From positions 806,001-870,000 of the forward strand of contig CAWAJM010000001.1 of the NCBI GenBank assembly GCA_963782445.1: DNA of 64,000 nt, read 5' to 3'. Origin of the DNA: ZC4RG20 sp963782445. GTDB lineage: Bacteria > Pseudomonadota > Gammaproteobacteria > Steroidobacterales > Rariloculaceae. Shown here one piece after another: positions 25,273 through 34,067 of the stretch. The position numbers were made by a program, and so were the translations under genes. Each line of letters starts with the position of its first letter. Position 1 is the first letter of the stretch. Below the pieces are notes generated by a model that saw only the letters and a program-made list of their open reading frames with translations, was not told the origin of the DNA and searched no databases.

Positions 25273-26772
25273 CTATGAACCGTCGGAGGACGCGCCGTTC
25301 GAGGACGCGTCCGAGACGCGCCGGAACGTGATCGGCAGGGCGTCCGGCGCGATCTCGATGCTCGTGAACGAGCCCTTGATCGTGCCGTCCTTGGTCAGCT
25401 CGCCGCCGAAGCGCCAAGGCTGATCCTGCGGCGTCGCGAAATGGATCACGTTGCCGTCGATCTTGAACCCCTGAACCGGCTTGTCGACCTTCCCGAAATT
25501 CGTCCCGATCAATTTGGCGTTGACCATATCGTTCGAGCTCTTTGTGAACTGCAGCTTGATCTGCTCGTCGATCGTGACCATATGCTCGGGCGTGCCGACC
25601 CACGTGCCGGCGAGGGCGTCGGCGACGGCCGGCGAGACCTTGACCGGCTTCTGCGGTGCCACGGGCTCCGGATGCTTCCGCTCATAGCGGTTGGTCGTGA
25701 CGTAGTCGTGCACGATCTCGTTGCCTTCGTGACAGGCGTACTCCGGCATCTTGTACGTCGGGTCGTTACGCATCGGATAGCGCACGGTGAACGAGTGCGT
25801 CAGGATGACCGGATCTTCCGTCGTGATCTCGTAGAGGAACCAGTTATCGTTCAAACGCGTGATGCGCTCGATCGTTTTCATCTTGTCGCTGATCGGGAAC
25901 CGGTTGCCGGGAGGCGACCCGACGACCGCCAGATTGAGCATCGGAGGTCCCGGCTTGTAGTGGTCCGTCACGACGACGAACGTATCGCCTTCCCAGTGGC
26001 CGCGTGAGATACCCATCCACTGCTTGATGGCCGACGAAGGCACGGGCGTGCCGTCCGTAGGGATGATGCGCGCTTCGTGGATCATCTCGAGCTGGAAGAC
26101 CACATAGCCCGGGGACTGCGTGATGAAGAAGCCGCCGTTGTAGCGGTACGGCATCATCGACGACGGCATGCCGCGCGTAATGCATCGATCCCAGCTGTCG
26201 AAGTCCTCCGGCCCGTCGTACTTGCCGGGCACGCCCGGCAGCTCCCAGTCGCTGTGCATATCGAGCGCGCGGCGCTTGCCTTCGGGGGTCAGTGCCGGCA
26301 GCAGCCCGTTGGACGGATCGACGAGCAGATTGACCTCGTGCTGCGGAAGACGCGGATCGCTCACACCGGCCTGAAGCGCGGCCCCGAGTTTTCCTTCCTT
26401 GGTTAGTTTGGTCGCGAGGTCGCCCTGCTTGTGCAGCTTGGCGGCTTCCTCCTCGTACTCCTCCTGCGTGCGCCACTTCTTGTCGAGGCTGCAGGGCTTG
26501 GCCGGGAACTCCCGAGCCTGGGGACAGCGCTGGAGGGGAACCCGCGAGGCCTGCATCATGTCCAGCTTGGCCTGGATATCGGGCTCGCCCCACGGCGTCA
26601 TCGGCTGTTTCCAGCCCTTGGGTGTGCCGATGAAGTAGTTGGCGGGGCTCGGCGCGCCCCGAATCGAGTCGTTGATGTGCTCGAACTGGTCGGCATGTGC
26701 ATTGGCGGCAAAGATCGCCGTGAACGCGGCGCCGAGCAGCGCGGTTCGCAGCGTGGATTGGATCGTGTTCAT
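25273..26772 (-). CDS. Large secreted protein: divergent module B fused to a module C-like domain
   Basis: 499 residues with signal peptide (LLGAAFTAIFAANAHA). The first 370 residues keep a stretched form of the B blocks: WDRCITRGMPSSMMPYRYN (first Cys), ARIIPTDGTPVP, GISRGHWEGDTFVVVTDHY, MKTIERITRLNDN and MPEYACHEGNEIVHDY (second Cys). A Pro/Lys linker leads to a C-terminal domain of about 100 residues, LAGTWVGTPEHMVTIDEQIK to GTIKGSFTSIEIAPDALPI, whose GTW start and strand pattern resemble the separate protein at 59486-59926. GGGAG five bases before ATG. No partner module A lies beside it; the nearest is at 27276. Function unknown. Confidence 0.75.
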   Translation of the reverse strand: MNTIQSTLRTALLGAAFTAIFAANAHADQFEHINDSIRGAPSPANYFIGTPKGWKQPMTPWGEPDIQAKLDMMQASRVPLQRCPQAREFPAKPCSLDKKWRTQEEYEEEAAKLHKQGDLATKLTKEGKLGAALQAGVSDPRLPQHEVNLLVDPSNGLLPALTPEGKRRALDMHSDWELPGVPGKYDGPEDFDSWDRCITRGMPSSMMPYRYNGGFFITQSPGYVVFQLEMIHEARIIPTDGTPVPSSAIKQWMGISRGHWEGDTFVVVTDHYKPGPPMLNLAVVGSPPGNRFPISDKMKTIERITRLNDNWFLYEITTEDPVILTHSFTVRYPMRNDPTYKMPEYACHEGNEIVHDYVTTNRYERKHPEPVAPQKPVKVSPAVADALAGTWVGTPEHMVTIDEQIKLQFTKSSNDMVNAKLIGTNFGKVDKPVQGFKIDGNVIHFATPQDQPWRFGGELTKDGTIKGSFTSIEIAPDALPITFRRVSDASSNGASSDGS

Positions 26773-27275
26773 CGTCGCTCCCGTTTCCTAGGCAATTCGC
26801 GCCTGGACGCGGACAGCTGCCTGTCGCTCGCCGCCTCGGGCCCCCGCCTCGAATTGCCGTTTTCCGAGTCTCTCGCGCACTTCCATTATGCGCTCGTGTT
26901 CATCAATGGTAACGGCGAACGCGGCTCGGGAGAACCACGAGCGGCGGGGAACTTCGTGGTTTTTCGTTCACCCGCCCGCCGAGGACTCGGCGCGTTGCGG
27001 GCCCGTGGCCTGACCGCCGCGCTCCGTCGGAGCGGAGTCGAGCCCCTTTCCGCACCGCAAACGCTCACGGTGCTTCACGATGGGTCGTTGTACGCGACGC
27101 TTGGCTTGGGGCCGCGATGCAGCGGATGCGCACGGCCGATGAGCGCGCTCTGCTCGCGGCCGCCGCGCGGCTTATGCAGCGCCTCGCCGATTCCGAGCCG
27201 AATCTCGGGGCGGCCGAGGCCCGAACGCCGCGGCGCCCGCAAGGCTGACCGGCTCGGTGCCGGCGCCGGCCGACT
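26773..27275. other. Gap without a supported gene
   Basis: About 500 bases between two minus-strand genes. All frames are short, arginine/alanine-rich and lack ribosome sites. I see no repeat, RNA or remnant I can name. The 5' untranslated region and promoter of the gene at 25273-26772 must lie at its left end, but I found no convincing -35/-10 pair. Confidence 0.5.
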
Positions 27276-27698
27276 TTATCTCGGTGCCGCTGCGCTCGTG
27301 CCGCTGCGCGGACCGGCGAACATTTTCTTGCCGGTCGCAACCATGAGGATGGAATCCGCATGAGCGAGATTGCTGCCGTCCCGCGCGCGGCTTCCTTTGG
27401 CCGTGATGACGTTGCCCGTCTTGAGCGAGTCGCGTTTCCACCCGAGGCGGAGGAGCTGGTTGGGCCCGCCGAGCTCGAGGGTCCAGGCCTCGGCCTGGCC
27501 CGACTTCTCGTTCGGCACGTTCATGTGAATGAAGATGTGCGGGTTGGTCCACTCGATCTTCGTGACCTTGCCCGTCAAGGAAACGGGTTTCTTCACGTCG
27601 TATTGTGCTGGGAAAGAGTGGTGCGCGTGCGCGGGCAACGCCGCCATGAGCGTGCTCGCGGTCAACGAAAGCAGGACGGCCTTGATTGTCGTCTTCAT
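27276..27698 (-). CDS. Secreted 'AHHSF' protein, module A copy 2
   Basis: 140 residues. Signal peptide ends in PAHA, leaving His-His-Ser-Phe-Pro at the mature N-terminus. Then VSLTGKVTKIEWTNPHIFIH, AWTLELGGPNQLLRLGWKRD, DSLKTGNVITAKGSRARDGS and a Gly/Ser/Ala tail. It differs from copy 1 in an acidic loop (NVPNEKSGQ) and in having Ile-His instead of Tyr-Met-Asp after the NPH block. It follows a module B gene by 62 bases on the same strand, so the order (B then A) is the same as at 15277-16574. Confidence 0.85.
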   Translation of the reverse strand: MKTTIKAVLLSLTASTLMAALPAHAHHSFPAQYDVKKPVSLTGKVTKIEWTNPHIFIHMNVPNEKSGQAEAWTLELGGPNQLLRLGWKRDSLKTGNVITAKGSRARDGSNLAHADSILMVATGKKMFAGPRSGTSAAAPR

Positions 27699-27760
27699 CT
27701 TTCTAACGTCCTCGGACTTCGATCATCTCGGGCGCGATTCCGGCGGCCGGCTACCAGACT

Positions 27761-28645
27761 TCAGTACGGAAGCTTCATGCGTTTGACGAATTGCTCGTTC
27801 TCCAGGCAAATTTCGTCGATGAGCTCGGCATCGACGACGATGCGCTGCCTCAGCGTGACCGTCCACGGCTTCGTATAGGCCCTCGGGTCGTCCACGGTCA
27901 CGCGGATCACGAGATGGCCGAAGTCGGGCCGTCGAATTTCTTCGCGGACTTTGGCCGCCTCCGTCACTATGTCGCCGTTCCAGTCGATCCAGGTATCGTC
28001 GCGAATGCCGATCGTGTCCACGACGAGTGTGTCGCCGGACCACGTTCCCGATGAGTAGCCCTGCCACGACGGGCTCGGGTCTTTGGGCAGCGCCCGACCG
28101 TCGGTGAACACTTGACGGTAACCCGCATTCATCTCATCGAGTACCACCAGCAGACTCGGCGTATCGACGAACTTGAGCATGTGCGGCAGTCCGTAAGCGC
28201 GCAGAAAGTTGTCCGGCAGGCAACGGATGTGCGGATCGTCGAGCGCTTTGTTGGCCGTGCGCTTCTTGACGATGGGCACGAGCCACGGCCGATAGGGGAG
28301 TGTCCCGCCGGGAAGATCGATGCCGATGTTCGCCATCTGTCGAGACGTTGGCAGGTTGATCCCGTCGCTCGGGCTCTCTTGACCCTTGGGCGTGCGGTCG
28401 GAGATCCAGATTCCGGACAAATCGGGCTTACCGTTCGCGAGCCGAGGCGCCGGCGCCTCCATGTCGACCGCGCCGTCCGCCTTACGCGGCACGCCGGCCG
28501 TCGGGTAGCCGATCCACTGGGCGCAGGCGGAGGCCGATGCCAGCGAGGCCGCCAGACCGACGGCCGCGGCCGTCACGAGTTGCACACGGCATCGCTGCAG
28601 CAGAACGCCGACTCGCGCGGCGGTGGGCAGAAACGGGCACAGCAT
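27761..28645 (-). CDS. Secreted module B protein, copy 2
   Basis: 294 residues from ATG 28645 (AAGGAG five bases upstream; an earlier in-frame ATG at 28675 lacks one). A long signal region ends at ASACA before QWIGYPTAG. Blocks: GKPDLSGIWISDR, LPYRPWLVPIV, HIRCLPDNFLRAYGLPHM (first Cys), YRQVFTDGRALP, GYSSGTWSGDTLVVDTIGIR, RRPDFGHLVIRVTVDDPRAY, TKPWTV and DEICLENEQFVKRM (second Cys). It is closest to copy 1 in motif wording (both share AQW at the mature N-terminus and the PAPR-ANG/ADG-PD phrase). Role unknown; partner A gene is next. Confidence 0.82.
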   Translation of the reverse strand: MLCPFLPTAARVGVLLQRCRVQLVTAAAVGLAASLASASACAQWIGYPTAGVPRKADGAVDMEAPAPRLANGKPDLSGIWISDRTPKGQESPSDGINLPTSRQMANIGIDLPGGTLPYRPWLVPIVKKRTANKALDDPHIRCLPDNFLRAYGLPHMLKFVDTPSLLVVLDEMNAGYRQVFTDGRALPKDPSPSWQGYSSGTWSGDTLVVDTIGIRDDTWIDWNGDIVTEAAKVREEIRRPDFGHLVIRVTVDDPRAYTKPWTVTLRQRIVVDAELIDEICLENEQFVKRMKLPY

Positions 28646-29060
28646 GGACACTCCTTGACGTGGCCAGGCGCTCATTGCGACCGGTGAAATTTATTCATGA
28701 ATGGTATTCTCTCATGCAAGATTTTGCGAGATCTCGAGCGCTCGAGTCGCAGCTCGGCAACGAGCGTGGAGAGGGTCCTTGCCTGCCGCTACCCCGCCTG
28801 CCGTTACCCCTTACCGCCGCGGCCCTTCCGGGTTGCGAGGTTCGCGCTTTCGATCTTCAGCGGGCGGCTTTCGGGGCAAAAATCGACGAGAAAATCGTTG
28901 CGCAATGTTCGAGTCGCGAACGACCTTCAGGCGCGCCAAGGCATTACGCCGCTGACGCCGCGGGCGGCGGAAACTCTGGCGATCCAGAGACGCCGCGGCG
29001 AAGAGCGAGCGGACCCCGCGCGGCGTCCGGCGCTATGAGCGGCGTCCCGGCGTCCCGGCC
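28646..29060. other. Gap without a supported gene
   Basis: About 415 bases between minus-strand genes. Near the left end, an AT-rich patch contains the perfect palindrome ATTCATGAAT (28693-28702), a possible operator or promoter part for the module B gene at 27761-28645. The right part is G+C-rich with only short arginine-rich frames. I see no RNA gene or remnant. Confidence 0.45.
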
Positions 29061-30497
29061 TCACCCGGTGCGCCGAGCGTGTCGAGCGCCGGCGGCTCGG
29101 GCGGTGGTGCTCCCGGCGACGCTGGCCTCCTTCGGCCTGCGTTGGTAGACGGCGGCGAAGTCGGGCTTCGTGGCCACGAGAATCTCGGCCACGGCGCTGC
29201 GGTCCGCGGCAGACAGTGAAGCGAAGTCCCCGCTCGTGTCGCGGCCGCGCAGAATGTTCGCGAGCCGAGCGTAGAAGCGTGCAAGCACGGGCGCGGGCAA
29301 GCCGTCGAAGGCCTGCGAATAGACGAGGTAGCTCATGGGATAGCGGAACAGGCGCCCGTCGAGCGCGAGCTGCCTCAGCGAGCGGCCCTCGGCGTCGCGC
29401 GGGCCGCGGCCCTCGAACGCCTTCGCGAAACCGGAGCTGCCGGCGATGGGGTGCTCGATTGGCGCCGCGTCGACGAACAGCATGGCGCGCAGCAGTGCCT
29501 CCGTGTCGTCGTCGATCGTCTTTTGCGCTGCGGGCGAGAGCGCCGCGCTGTCGGTGTGCGCGAGCGCTTGCCGCGCGTCGAAGCTCGCGCGCACGATGAG
29601 ATCCTGGACCTCGGTTTGATGCTGCAGCACGAGCAGCGCCACGATGTCGCTCGTCTTGCGGATGTACGGGCTAGTATCGAGCAGGCCATCGAGGCTGCGG
29701 AGCGTGCCCACGCGCAGCGAGTCGAGGTGCTGGAGCGAGGCCGGGTCGCCGACGACGAGATTGCCGAGATGGGCGTTGCCTTCAGGCTTGCCCGTCACGT
29801 ACCACCCGCCCCACCGGCTCGAAAGCGGCGTGCGGTCCGTCGTGAGGATCCAGCCCTCGTGCGAGATGAGCTGCCCCTGCTTCCCGATGTAGCCCGAGCC
29901 CAGCAGGAACCGCGGCACGCCGCCGCCCGAGAGCTCGTACGTGTCGTGGCAGCGCAGGCAGCGCGTCGTCTCGCGCGGCATGCGCACGTTGACGGCGCGG
30001 CTCTGGCCCAGCGCGTAGAACACCGCGCCGAGGTCGGCGTCCATGGAGCCGATCTCGATGAGCGGCGCGCCGGGCTCGTACGCGACGTACGTGTCGTCGT
30101 TGAAGTAAATGGCGCGCGGTGTCTTGGGGCCGATGTACTCGGCCTGCAGGCTCGTCTTCGAGAACACGAGGACCTGCGAGGCCGGGTCGATGTCGAGCGC
30201 ACGCAGCAACGACTCGAGATAGCCGTGGGCAAGCTCGTATTGGAGCTCGGCACGGCCCGCCGCGAGGTCGGTCGCGAGCTTCGCGGCGCGCGCCGTGGGC
30301 GTGCGCTGGCGATAGCCCACGGCCGGATATTCGACGTCGTACGGGAAGGGCCGCTCGCCGCGGCTCTGCTCGGAGCCTTGGCTGCCGCCGTCGGGCACGG
30401 GCGAACTCGGCCGGAACGCGAACCAGTAGACGGCCGCGGCCCCGCCCGCGGCCAGCGCGAGCGCCGCAAGCCACGGCAGCAGGCTTTTCGGCTTCAT
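29061..30497 (-). CDS. Membrane-anchored monohaem protein of unknown function
   Basis: 478 residues from ATG 30497. One N-terminal helix (LLPWLAALALAAGGAAAVYWFAF) anchors or exports it. A single c-type haem motif, CLRCH, lies near residue 180 (ETTRCLRCHDTYELSGG). Around it are DDTYVAYEPGAPLIEIGSMD, GQLISHEGWILTTDRTPLSS, WGGWYVTGKPEGNAHLGNL, and later YPMSYLVYSQAFDGLPAPVL. I recognise no named family, but the layout (haem, 'cytochrome-like' N-terminal half, helical C-terminal half ending ADRSAVAEILVATKPDF) suggests a periplasmic electron carrier or oxidoreductase. rdgC ends 31 bases before its start; they may share a transcript, although no functional link is obvious. Confidence 0.75.
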   Translation of the reverse strand: MKPKSLLPWLAALALAAGGAAAVYWFAFRPSSPVPDGGSQGSEQSRGERPFPYDVEYPAVGYRQRTPTARAAKLATDLAAGRAELQYELAHGYLESLLRALDIDPASQVLVFSKTSLQAEYIGPKTPRAIYFNDDTYVAYEPGAPLIEIGSMDADLGAVFYALGQSRAVNVRMPRETTRCLRCHDTYELSGGGVPRFLLGSGYIGKQGQLISHEGWILTTDRTPLSSRWGGWYVTGKPEGNAHLGNLVVGDPASLQHLDSLRVGTLRSLDGLLDTSPYIRKTSDIVALLVLQHQTEVQDLIVRASFDARQALAHTDSAALSPAAQKTIDDDTEALLRAMLFVDAAPIEHPIAGSSGFAKAFEGRGPRDAEGRSLRQLALDGRLFRYPMSYLVYSQAFDGLPAPVLARFYARLANILRGRDTSGDFASLSAADRSAVAEILVATKPDFAAVYQRRPKEASVAGSTTARAAGARHARRTG

Positions 30498-30528
30498 GGA
30501 GACGACGCTAGCAGACGCCGCCGCGCAC

Positions 30529-31464
30529 CTACAAGCGCGGCCCCGCTTCGGCGGCCTCTTCGATGCCGAGCGTCCGCTCGAGCGACTCGATGAGTTGGCG
30601 CAGCGTGCCGGTGAGCAGCACGAACTGCGCGTCGAGCCGCGCAAGCGGGTCCTCGTCGTCATCGGCCTCGTCGGCCGCCTCGTCGCTGCCCGCGAATTTG
30701 AGCTTGCTGAGCACGCCGTTCTGATCGATGACGCAGCTCATGGCTTGCCCGATTTCCACGCCGAGGTGCGTGATCGCCATGCCTTCCTTGACGTGGTTGC
30801 GCACCGAGGGGTCGGTCAGGTCCATGGCTACGCAGCGGACGGTGGCCTTGATGTCGGCGGGATCCTGCATCCGGCATTCGTGGCCGAGCGCGAACGGCCG
30901 CGGGGCCTGCCCGAGGAAGATATCGTTGAGCAGCCGCCCGATCGGCCGCCGGAAGGTCAGCGGCGCGGCGTCGAGGCCGCCGAGCGCCCCGCGAAGCCGT
31001 TCCAGAAAGCGTTCCGCCTTGGCCTCCGACCCCGTATCGATGGCGAGGATGCGCTCGTCGACGAGGCAGAAACCCTGGGTGCGCTCGGATTTCAGTAATG
31101 CCTTCGGCAGCAGCTCGTCGCGCGTCTGCTCTTTGAGCCGGCGCCGCTCGCGCCGCCCGGGCTCCTGTTGCATGCGCTCGCGGAATTCCTCGATGCGCTG
31201 CTCGAGGGCTTCGTTGACGGCGGCCGCAGGCAGCAGGCGGCTCTGGCTCCGCAGGCGCAGAAGGTCGGCGCCGCCGACGCGCCGGCCCAGCGGGCCCTGC
31301 CCGCTGGGCGTCGGCGGCTCGAAGCCCGCGCTATGCTCGGAGTAAGCACCGCAGGGGGCAAAGGCCGCTTGCGCAAGTGCCTCGGAGAGCTCGGCCTCGG
31401 ATTCGGGCCAGGGACCGTACAGACGATAAAGACGTGCGTTGCGGAACATGGGCTCGGTGTCCAA
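30529..31464 (-). CDS. rdgC: Recombination-associated protein RdgC
   Basis: Ring-shaped DNA-binding protein that restrains RecA. 311 residues (E. coli RdgC 303). Matching blocks: FRNARLYRLYG at the N-terminus, AFAPCGAYSEHSAGFEPP, SRLLPAAAVNEALEQRIEEF, DELLPKALLKSERTQGFCLV, LAIDTGSEAKAERFLERLR and the C-terminal DAQFVLLTGTLRQLIESLE. An acidic insert (DEAADEADDDED) precedes the last helix. Met6 (MFRNARLY) is the likelier start by comparison with the family, Met1 is given as the outer limit. Divergent from pdxJ, with an 80-base gap that must hold both promoters. Confidence 0.93.
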   Translation of the reverse strand: MDTEPMFRNARLYRLYGPWPESEAELSEALAQAAFAPCGAYSEHSAGFEPPTPSGQGPLGRRVGGADLLRLRSQSRLLPAAAVNEALEQRIEEFRERMQQEPGRRERRRLKEQTRDELLPKALLKSERTQGFCLVDERILAIDTGSEAKAERFLERLRGALGGLDAAPLTFRRPIGRLLNDIFLGQAPRPFALGHECRMQDPADIKATVRCVAMDLTDPSVRNHVKEGMAITHLGVEIGQAMSCVIDQNGVLSKLKFAGSDEAADEADDDEDPLARLDAQFVLLTGTLRQLIESLERTLGIEEAAEAGPRL

Positions 31465-31544
31465 AAGGGGCGGGGAGTATCGTCCCTGGCGCGGTTCCTG
31501 TCACTACCGTTGATTGCGGCGCCGCGGGCTGACATGCTCGTGCC

Positions 31545-32288
31545 ATGCAGACGAAACTCAGCGTCAACCTCAACAAGGTCGCGCTGCTGCGCAACCAGCG
31601 CGACGTGGGTTATCCGAGCGTGACCGAGATGGCGCGGCTCGTCATCGCCGCCGGCGCGGCCGGAATCACGGTGCATCCGCGCCCGGACGAGCGTCATGTC
31701 CGGCGCGGCGACGTGTACGATCTCGCGCGGCTGCTGGCCGAGGAACACGCACGCCTCGTGGAGCTCAACATCGAGGGCAATCCGACCGAACCCTTCCTCG
31801 CGCTCGTCGAGGAAGTGCGGCCGACGCAGGTCACGCTCGTGCCGGACTCGCCCGAGCAGCGCACGTCCGATCACGGCTGGGACTTCGCGCGCGACGGCGA
31901 ACGCCTGCGGCCGATCGTCGCGCGGCTGCGGGCTGCGGGGCTGCGCGTCTCGGTGTTCGTCGATCCGGAGACGGCAGCCGTCGAAGGCGCGGCCGCGGTC
32001 GCGGCGGACCGCATCGAGCTCTACACCGAGCCGTACGCGGCCGCCCACGCGGCCGGCGATCATGAGGCCGTGCTGGCCGACTACGTGCGGGCCGCCGCCG
32101 TGGCCGCGCGGCTCGGGCTCGGCGTCAATGCCGGCCACGACTTGAATCTCGACAACCTGCGGACGTTCCGGGATGCGGTTCCGATGCTGGCCGAGGTCAG
32201 CATCGGCCACGCGATCACGGCCGATGCCCTGAAGATCGGCTTCCCTGCGGCCGTGCGCGCCTACCTCGAAGTGTTGACATGCTCGTAA
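31545..32288 (+). CDS. pdxJ: Pyridoxine 5'-phosphate synthase PdxJ
   Basis: Condenses 1-deoxy-xylulose 5-phosphate with 3-amino-2-oxopropyl phosphate to make pyridoxine 5'-phosphate; cytosolic TIM barrel. 247 residues with KLSVNLNKVALLRNQRDVGY, GITVHPRPDERHVRRGDVYD (His/Arg active-site loop), LNIEGNPTEPFL, TLVPDSPEQRTSDHGWDF, RIELYTEPYA, GLGVNAGHDLNLDNL and EVSIGHAITADAL. All match canonical PdxJ. It overlaps the next gene by 10 bases, so they are translationally coupled. The window also has several PLP enzymes (serine hydroxymethyltransferase, two aminotransferases) that use its product. Confidence 0.96.
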   Translation: MQTKLSVNLNKVALLRNQRDVGYPSVTEMARLVIAAGAAGITVHPRPDERHVRRGDVYDLARLLAEEHARLVELNIEGNPTEPFLALVEEVRPTQVTLVPDSPEQRTSDHGWDFARDGERLRPIVARLRAAGLRVSVFVDPETAAVEGAAAVAADRIELYTEPYAAAHAAGDHEAVLADYVRAAAVAARLGLGVNAGHDLNLDNLRTFRDAVPMLAEVSIGHAITADALKIGFPAAVRAYLEVLTCS

Positions 32289-32584
32289 CGTTTCATACCA
32301 AGTCCTACGCCAACATCACGATGTTCGGCGACATCGCCGTGAGGCTGCTCAAGCTCATGGGCCACAGCGGCACCGTGCCGAGCGCGCTCGCGGCCGAGGA
32401 GGTGCCGGCGGCGCTCGAAAGGCTCAAAACGGCCGTGGCCGCCGACAAGGCGAAACCGCCGCCGGAACCGCGGCCTCGGGACGACGACGAGAGGCCGCCG
32501 ATCAGCCTCGCGAATCGAGCGCTGCCGCTCATCGAGCTGCTCGAGGCGGCGGCCGAGCGGCGCGACGGCGTCATGTGGGACTAG
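32279..32584 (+). CDS. DUF1840 family protein
   Basis: 101 residues. The N-terminus MLVTFHTKSYANITMFGDIA followed by VRLLKLMGHSGTVPSALAAEE and VPAALERLKTAV is the DUF1840 signature; the middle is a Pro/Arg/Asp linker and the C-terminus (RALPLIELLEAAAERRDGVM) a helix. No function is known. Cytosolic, no signal. It starts inside the pdxJ stop region and ends five bases before the methyltransferase gene, so the three genes form one operon. Confidence 0.9.
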   Translation: MLVTFHTKSYANITMFGDIAVRLLKLMGHSGTVPSALAAEEVPAALERLKTAVAADKAKPPPEPRPRDDDERPPISLANRALPLIELLEAAAERRDGVMWD

Positions 32585-32588
32585 CGTT

Positions 32589-33173
32589 ATGCTCGACAGT
32601 CCCGCCGCCGAAAGGAACAAGGGGCCGATCCTCGAGCGGCTCCACGCCACGCTGCCGGACGCCGGTCTCGTGCTGGAGATCGCGAGCGGCACCGGTCAGC
32701 ATTCCGTGTATTTCGCCCGCGCGCTGCCGCAGCTCACTTGGCAGCCGACCGAGGCGGACGGCGAGCTCCTGGCCGCGATCGCATCGCGTGCCGAGGAGGC
32801 CGGCCTGGCGAACCTGCGGCCGCCGCTGAGGCTCGATGTGCTCGAGCACCCGTGGCCCGTCGAACGCGCCGACGCGCTGTTCTGCGCCAACATGATTCAC
32901 ATCGCGCCGTGGCCCGTGACGGAGGCCTTGTTCGAAGGCGCGGCCCGCGTGCTGCCGGCCGGGGCGCCGCTCGCGCTCTACGGCCCGTTCAGCATCGGCG
33001 GCTGGCACACGGCGCCGAGCAACGAGGCCTTCGACGCGAGTCTCAAGGCCCGCAATCCGCAATGGGGCGTGCGCGACCTCGACGCCGTCGTGTCCGCTGC
33101 GCGCGGCTTCGCGTTCGAGGGGTCGGTCGAGATGCCCGCCAACAACCTCACGGTCGTATTTCGGCGGCGCTGA
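32589..33173 (+). CDS. DUF938 SAM-dependent methyltransferase-like protein
   Basis: 194 residues. N-terminal SPAAERNKGPILERL, then the SAM-binding loop LEIASGTGQHSVYFA, WQPTEADGELL, ANMIHIAPWPVTEALFEGA, YGPFSIGGWHTAPSNEAFD and RDLDAVVSAARGFAF are all DUF938 blocks. The fold is a class I methyltransferase. Substrate unknown. Third gene of the pdxJ operon, ending eight bases before the convergent hemerythrin gene ends. Confidence 0.9.
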   Translation: MLDSPAAERNKGPILERLHATLPDAGLVLEIASGTGQHSVYFARALPQLTWQPTEADGELLAAIASRAEEAGLANLRPPLRLDVLEHPWPVERADALFCANMIHIAPWPVTEALFEGAARVLPAGAPLALYGPFSIGGWHTAPSNEAFDASLKARNPQWGVRDLDAVVSAARGFAFEGSVEMPANNLTVVFRRR

Positions 33174-33180
33174 ACTCGCT

Positions 33181-33768
33181 TCAGTCGCGGTCGAGCATCA
33201 CCGGAATGATGAGGTCCTCTTCGTCGTCGAGGTGACGCAGCAGCCGCGCACACAGCCGCAGGCTCGCGTCGGCATAGCGCTGCCCGGCCTGGCGCTGCGC
33301 TTCCAAAGCCGCCTCTTCCCTGACGGCGGCGATGAGCGCGTTCACGGCGCCGACGACGTCCGCGATGTCCGCCGAGAGCGTCTCGTGATCGCGGCCCAAC
33401 GTCTCGAAGCCGCGCGCGAGCCTCGGCTCGGCGGCCCGAAAGGCCGGGAAGTAGTGATAGTCCTCGATCTGATGATGGCCGTGCAGATGCGCGATGAAGT
33501 TCTGCAGCCGGGGCGCGACCCAGATTGCGAAGTCGCGCGGTGCGCTGCGCGCGGCGCGAAAGTCGTCGGCCGCCGCCTCGAGGTCGCGCGCTTCCCGCCG
33601 GAAGGAGTCGTGCTTCTCGAGCCAGAAGCGGGCTGTGGGTGAGCGGCTCTCGTACCAGGTGGCGCGAGGATAGCGGCCCAGCAGGACCTTGAGCTCGTCG
33701 GGCCAGCCCGTGCGTTGATCGATGTCGAGGCTCAACGGACGTCTCTTCGTTGCGAATCGGTCCGCCAT
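33181..33768 (-). CDS. Hemerythrin HHE-domain protein
   Basis: 195 residues, four-helix bundle. Candidate di-iron ligands are spread in the expected pattern: FWLEKHDSFRRE, NFIAHLHGHHQIEDYHYFPA, LGRDHETLSADI and RLLRHLDDEEDLIIPVML. An N-terminal extension of about 40 residues precedes the bundle. HHE proteins sense or store O2, NO or iron (for example YtfE-type iron donors); which applies here is not clear. No signal peptide, so cytosolic. ATG 33768 is chosen as the first start after the neighbouring non-coding stretch; an inner start near the MDIDQRTG-like region is not available. Confidence 0.85.
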   Translation of the reverse strand: MADRFATKRRPLSLDIDQRTGWPDELKVLLGRYPRATWYESRSPTARFWLEKHDSFRREARDLEAAADDFRAARSAPRDFAIWVAPRLQNFIAHLHGHHQIEDYHYFPAFRAAEPRLARGFETLGRDHETLSADIADVVGAVNALIAAVREEAALEAQRQAGQRYADASLRLCARLLRHLDDEEDLIIPVMLDRD

Positions 33769-34067
33769 TCTCGCAGATTCGCCGCGCCGGCGACCAAGAC
33801 GCACGGTCTCAAACCGCACGCGCGCCTCCTGGGAGGCGCGCGGCGGGAGTGAGTGGGCAGAACCGGCTGTGGCATCGAGGAGAATCGGAAGGGGGGGAGC
33901 GATCTTCGAACCGACAACACAACCGACCCTGCCCGCGATGTATATAGCAAAGAGCGTGCCAGCGCCCGCGGCACGCAATTGCTGGGTTTCGCGGTGCCTC
34001 GGCACGTTCCGCTGCACGCAATCGGAGCGCTGCGCCCGCCGCACGCACGCGGACGGTGCAGCGCGGC
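33769..34067. other. Gap of about 300 bases without a supported gene
   Basis: Between two minus-strand genes. Frames are short and arginine-rich with no ribosome site. I see no repeat, hairpin with T run, or RNA motif that I can support; the promoter of the hemerythrin gene should lie at its left end. Confidence 0.45.
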
